The position numbers were made by a program, and so were the translations under genes. The notes below the pieces were generated by a model. The model searched no databases. It saw only the letters and a program-made list of their open reading frames with translations, and was not told the origin of the DNA. From Balneolaceae bacterium (GTDB lineage Bacteria; Bacteroidota; Rhodothermia; Balneolales; Balneolaceae), in the NCBI GenBank assembly GCA_007134665.1, contig SLKH01000228.1:1-6391 (forward strand): 6,391 bases of DNA. Direction: 5' to 3'. Within the stretch, counting starts at the first letter, position 1. Every line of letters begins with the position of its first letter. This document shows, in pieces, positions 5,135 to 6,391 of the stretch.

Positions 5135-6346
5135 ATGGCTATTGTTCATCCATTCAAAGGCTGGTTACCCAAACCTGAAAAAGCAGCCGAAATTTCTTCC
5201 GTACCCTATGATGTCATTAATTCTGAAGAAGCCGGTAAAATGGCTGAAGGTAAACCGGATAGTTTTCTTCATATCATACGTCCGGAAATTGATCTTCCTG
5301 AAGGTACTTCACTTTATGCAGACGAAGTATATGAAAAAGGTGCCGAAAATCTTCAAAAATTACTGAAGAGTGAAAATATGCACCAGGATGAAAATCAATC
5401 ATTCTATATTTACCAGCTTGAAACATCAGATCGAAAACAAACAGGTGTCTTCGCCTGTGTATCCGTTGAAGATTATGATAATGATATTATTTTAAAACAT
5501 GAACTGACCAGGCCTGATAAGGAAGATGACCGCACCCGTCATATACTTACTCAATCGGCTCATGCTGAACCAGTTATGCTGACATTCAGGGATACTGCTG
5601 ACATCACATTCCAGATGAATAAAACGATGACCAAATCTGCACCTGTAATCGAATTTCAGAGTGATGATGGAGTTTGGCATCGCATCTGGAAAATCTCGGT
5701 AACTGCCGATGTCGCAGAAGCATTCTCTAAAATTCCAAAACTCTATGTAGCTGACGGACACCATCGTTGCAAAAGTGCGTCCAGAGTTGCTGCAGTGCTT
5801 CGTGAAAAAAATTCCTCCTACCCTGGAGAAGCTGAATATGACTATTTCCCGGCAGTCCTGTTTCCAATCGATCAGATGGAAATAATGGCGTATAACAGGG
5901 TGATCAAAAAAGTTTCAGATGAACAGTTTAAGAAACTTTCTGACAAACTCAACCTGGCAGAAGGAGCTTCACCTGAACCTGCAGAGAAAGGCATGGTTTC
6001 AATTTATTATAGCGGCAAATGGTTCTCTGCTCAACTACCGGAACCCATTAACGATGATGTCGTTGCGAATCTTGATGTTGCAAGATTGCAGGACGGAGTT
6101 CTCTCTCCTGTATTCGGGATTGAAAACCCGAGAACTGATAGAAATATAGACTTTATTGGTGGTATAAGAGGCACCAAAGAACTGGAACGGCTCGTAAATA
6201 ACGGGATTGCTGATCTTGCATTCAGTATGTACCCGACTGCTATCGAAGAGCTGGTTGACGTCTCTGATGAAGGAGAACTAATGCCACCAAAATCAACATG
6301 GTTTGAACCAAAACTGAGATCAGGACTAATCATACATACATTTTAA
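5135..6346 (+). CDS. DUF1015 family protein upstream of serC
   Basis: This 403-residue protein is full length for the DUF1015 family. Hallmarks seen: HPFKGWLP near the N-terminus (5-12), SVPYDV (22-27), KHELTRPDKEDDR (121-133), YVADGHHRCKSA (204-215), FIGGIRGT (340-347), and the C-terminal signature MPPKSTWFEPKLRSGLII (383-400). No signal peptide or membrane helix is visible, so it is probably cytoplasmic. The biochemical function of this family is not established to my knowledge. The DGHHR motif resembles the catalytic motif of ParB/sulfiredoxin-fold enzymes, some of which are serine kinases. serC begins 4 nt after this stop codon, so co-translation and a link to serine or phosphoserine metabolism are reasonable inferences. 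The start at 5135 gives the expected N-terminus; no Shine-Dalgarno sequence is visible. Confidence 0.92.
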   Translation: MAIVHPFKGWLPKPEKAAEISSVPYDVINSEEAGKMAEGKPDSFLHIIRPEIDLPEGTSLYADEVYEKGAENLQKLLKSENMHQDENQSFYIYQLETSDRKQTGVFACVSVEDYDNDIILKHELTRPDKEDDRTRHILTQSAHAEPVMLTFRDTADITFQMNKTMTKSAPVIEFQSDDGVWHRIWKISVTADVAEAFSKIPKLYVADGHHRCKSASRVAAVLREKNSSYPGEAEYDYFPAVLFPIDQMEIMAYNRVIKKVSDEQFKKLSDKLNLAEGASPEPAEKGMVSIYYSGKWFSAQLPEPINDDVVANLDVARLQDGVLSPVFGIENPRTDRNIDFIGGIRGTKELERLVNNGIADLAFSMYPTAIEELVDVSDEGELMPPKSTWFEPKLRSGLIIHTF

Positions 6347-6350
6347 AAAC

Positions 6351-6391
6351 ATGAACAGAGTACATAATTTTAGTGCAGGGCCGGCAGCCCT
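6351..6391 (+). CDS. serC: Phosphoserine aminotransferase, N-terminal fragment (runs off the window)
   Basis: Only 13 complete codons and part of a fourteenth are present, reading MNRVHNFSAGPAA followed by an incomplete codon beginning CT. The block V(H/Y)NFSAGPAAL is the characteristic N-terminus of SerC, which converts 3-phosphohydroxypyruvate to 3-phosphoserine with glutamate and PLP. The start codon lies 4 nt after the DUF1015 stop, which indicates an operon. The fragment is short, but the motif is distinctive and DUF1015-serC neighbourhood is expected in this group. Confidence 0.85.
   Translation, partial: MNRVHNFSAGPAA

Noticed and set aside
1..6391. Mobile element, CRISPR or phage-defence island
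   Set aside because: There is no transposase, integrase, spaced direct-repeat array or terminal repeat. All genes with assigned families are core or common chromosomal functions; the only large repeat is the tonB gene duplication.

Overview
The window reads as ordinary chromosomal DNA from a bacterium of the Bacteroidota / Balneolota–Rhodothermota type. Four things suggest this: a prolyl-tRNA synthetase of the archaeal/eukaryotic-like class ending in Tyr, TonB proteins with the Bacteroidota-style C-terminal domain, a DUF1015 gene directly upstream of serC, and translation starts that mostly lack strong Shine-Dalgarno sequences. The very acidic TonB linkers would fit a salt-adapted organism, but that is only a hint. 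I see no mobile element, CRISPR array, tRNA or rRNA.

Layout. Positions 3-458 (+) hold the 3' end of proS. It is followed closely by a fused NAD(P)H-hydrate epimerase/dehydratase (493-2004, +) and, through an ATGA overlap, a small VanZ-like membrane protein (2001-2417, +). These three look like one transcription unit. Next come two tandem TonB energy-transducer paralogs (2560-3213 and 3593-4249, +), about 80% identical in protein. Each has its own strong intrinsic terminator, and a 379-bp AT-rich spacer rich in inverted repeats lies between them. On the minus strand a DUF1844 protein (4711-5034) and a Nudix hydrolase (4284-4727) form a two-gene overlapping operon. It converges on the second tonB, and the two share a bidirectional terminator that contains the Nudix stop codon. 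A 100-bp divergent intergenic region then separates DUF1844 from a plus-strand DUF1015 gene (5135-6346), followed after 4 nt by the first codons of serC (6351 onward, cut by the window end).

How the genes fit together. proS and nnr are housekeeping (tRNA charging; repair of damaged NADH/NADPH). The tonB pair would pass inner-membrane energy to outer-membrane TonB-dependent transporters, but no exbB/exbD is in the window, so the partners must lie elsewhere. DUF1015-serC points to serine biosynthesis. I do not see a clear-cut new system. The most interesting leads are the tonB duplication (diverged membrane helix, conserved transducing domain, patchy synonymous divergence), the DUF1015 protein with its DGHHR motif coupled to serC, and the altered dehydratase motif in the Nnr protein.
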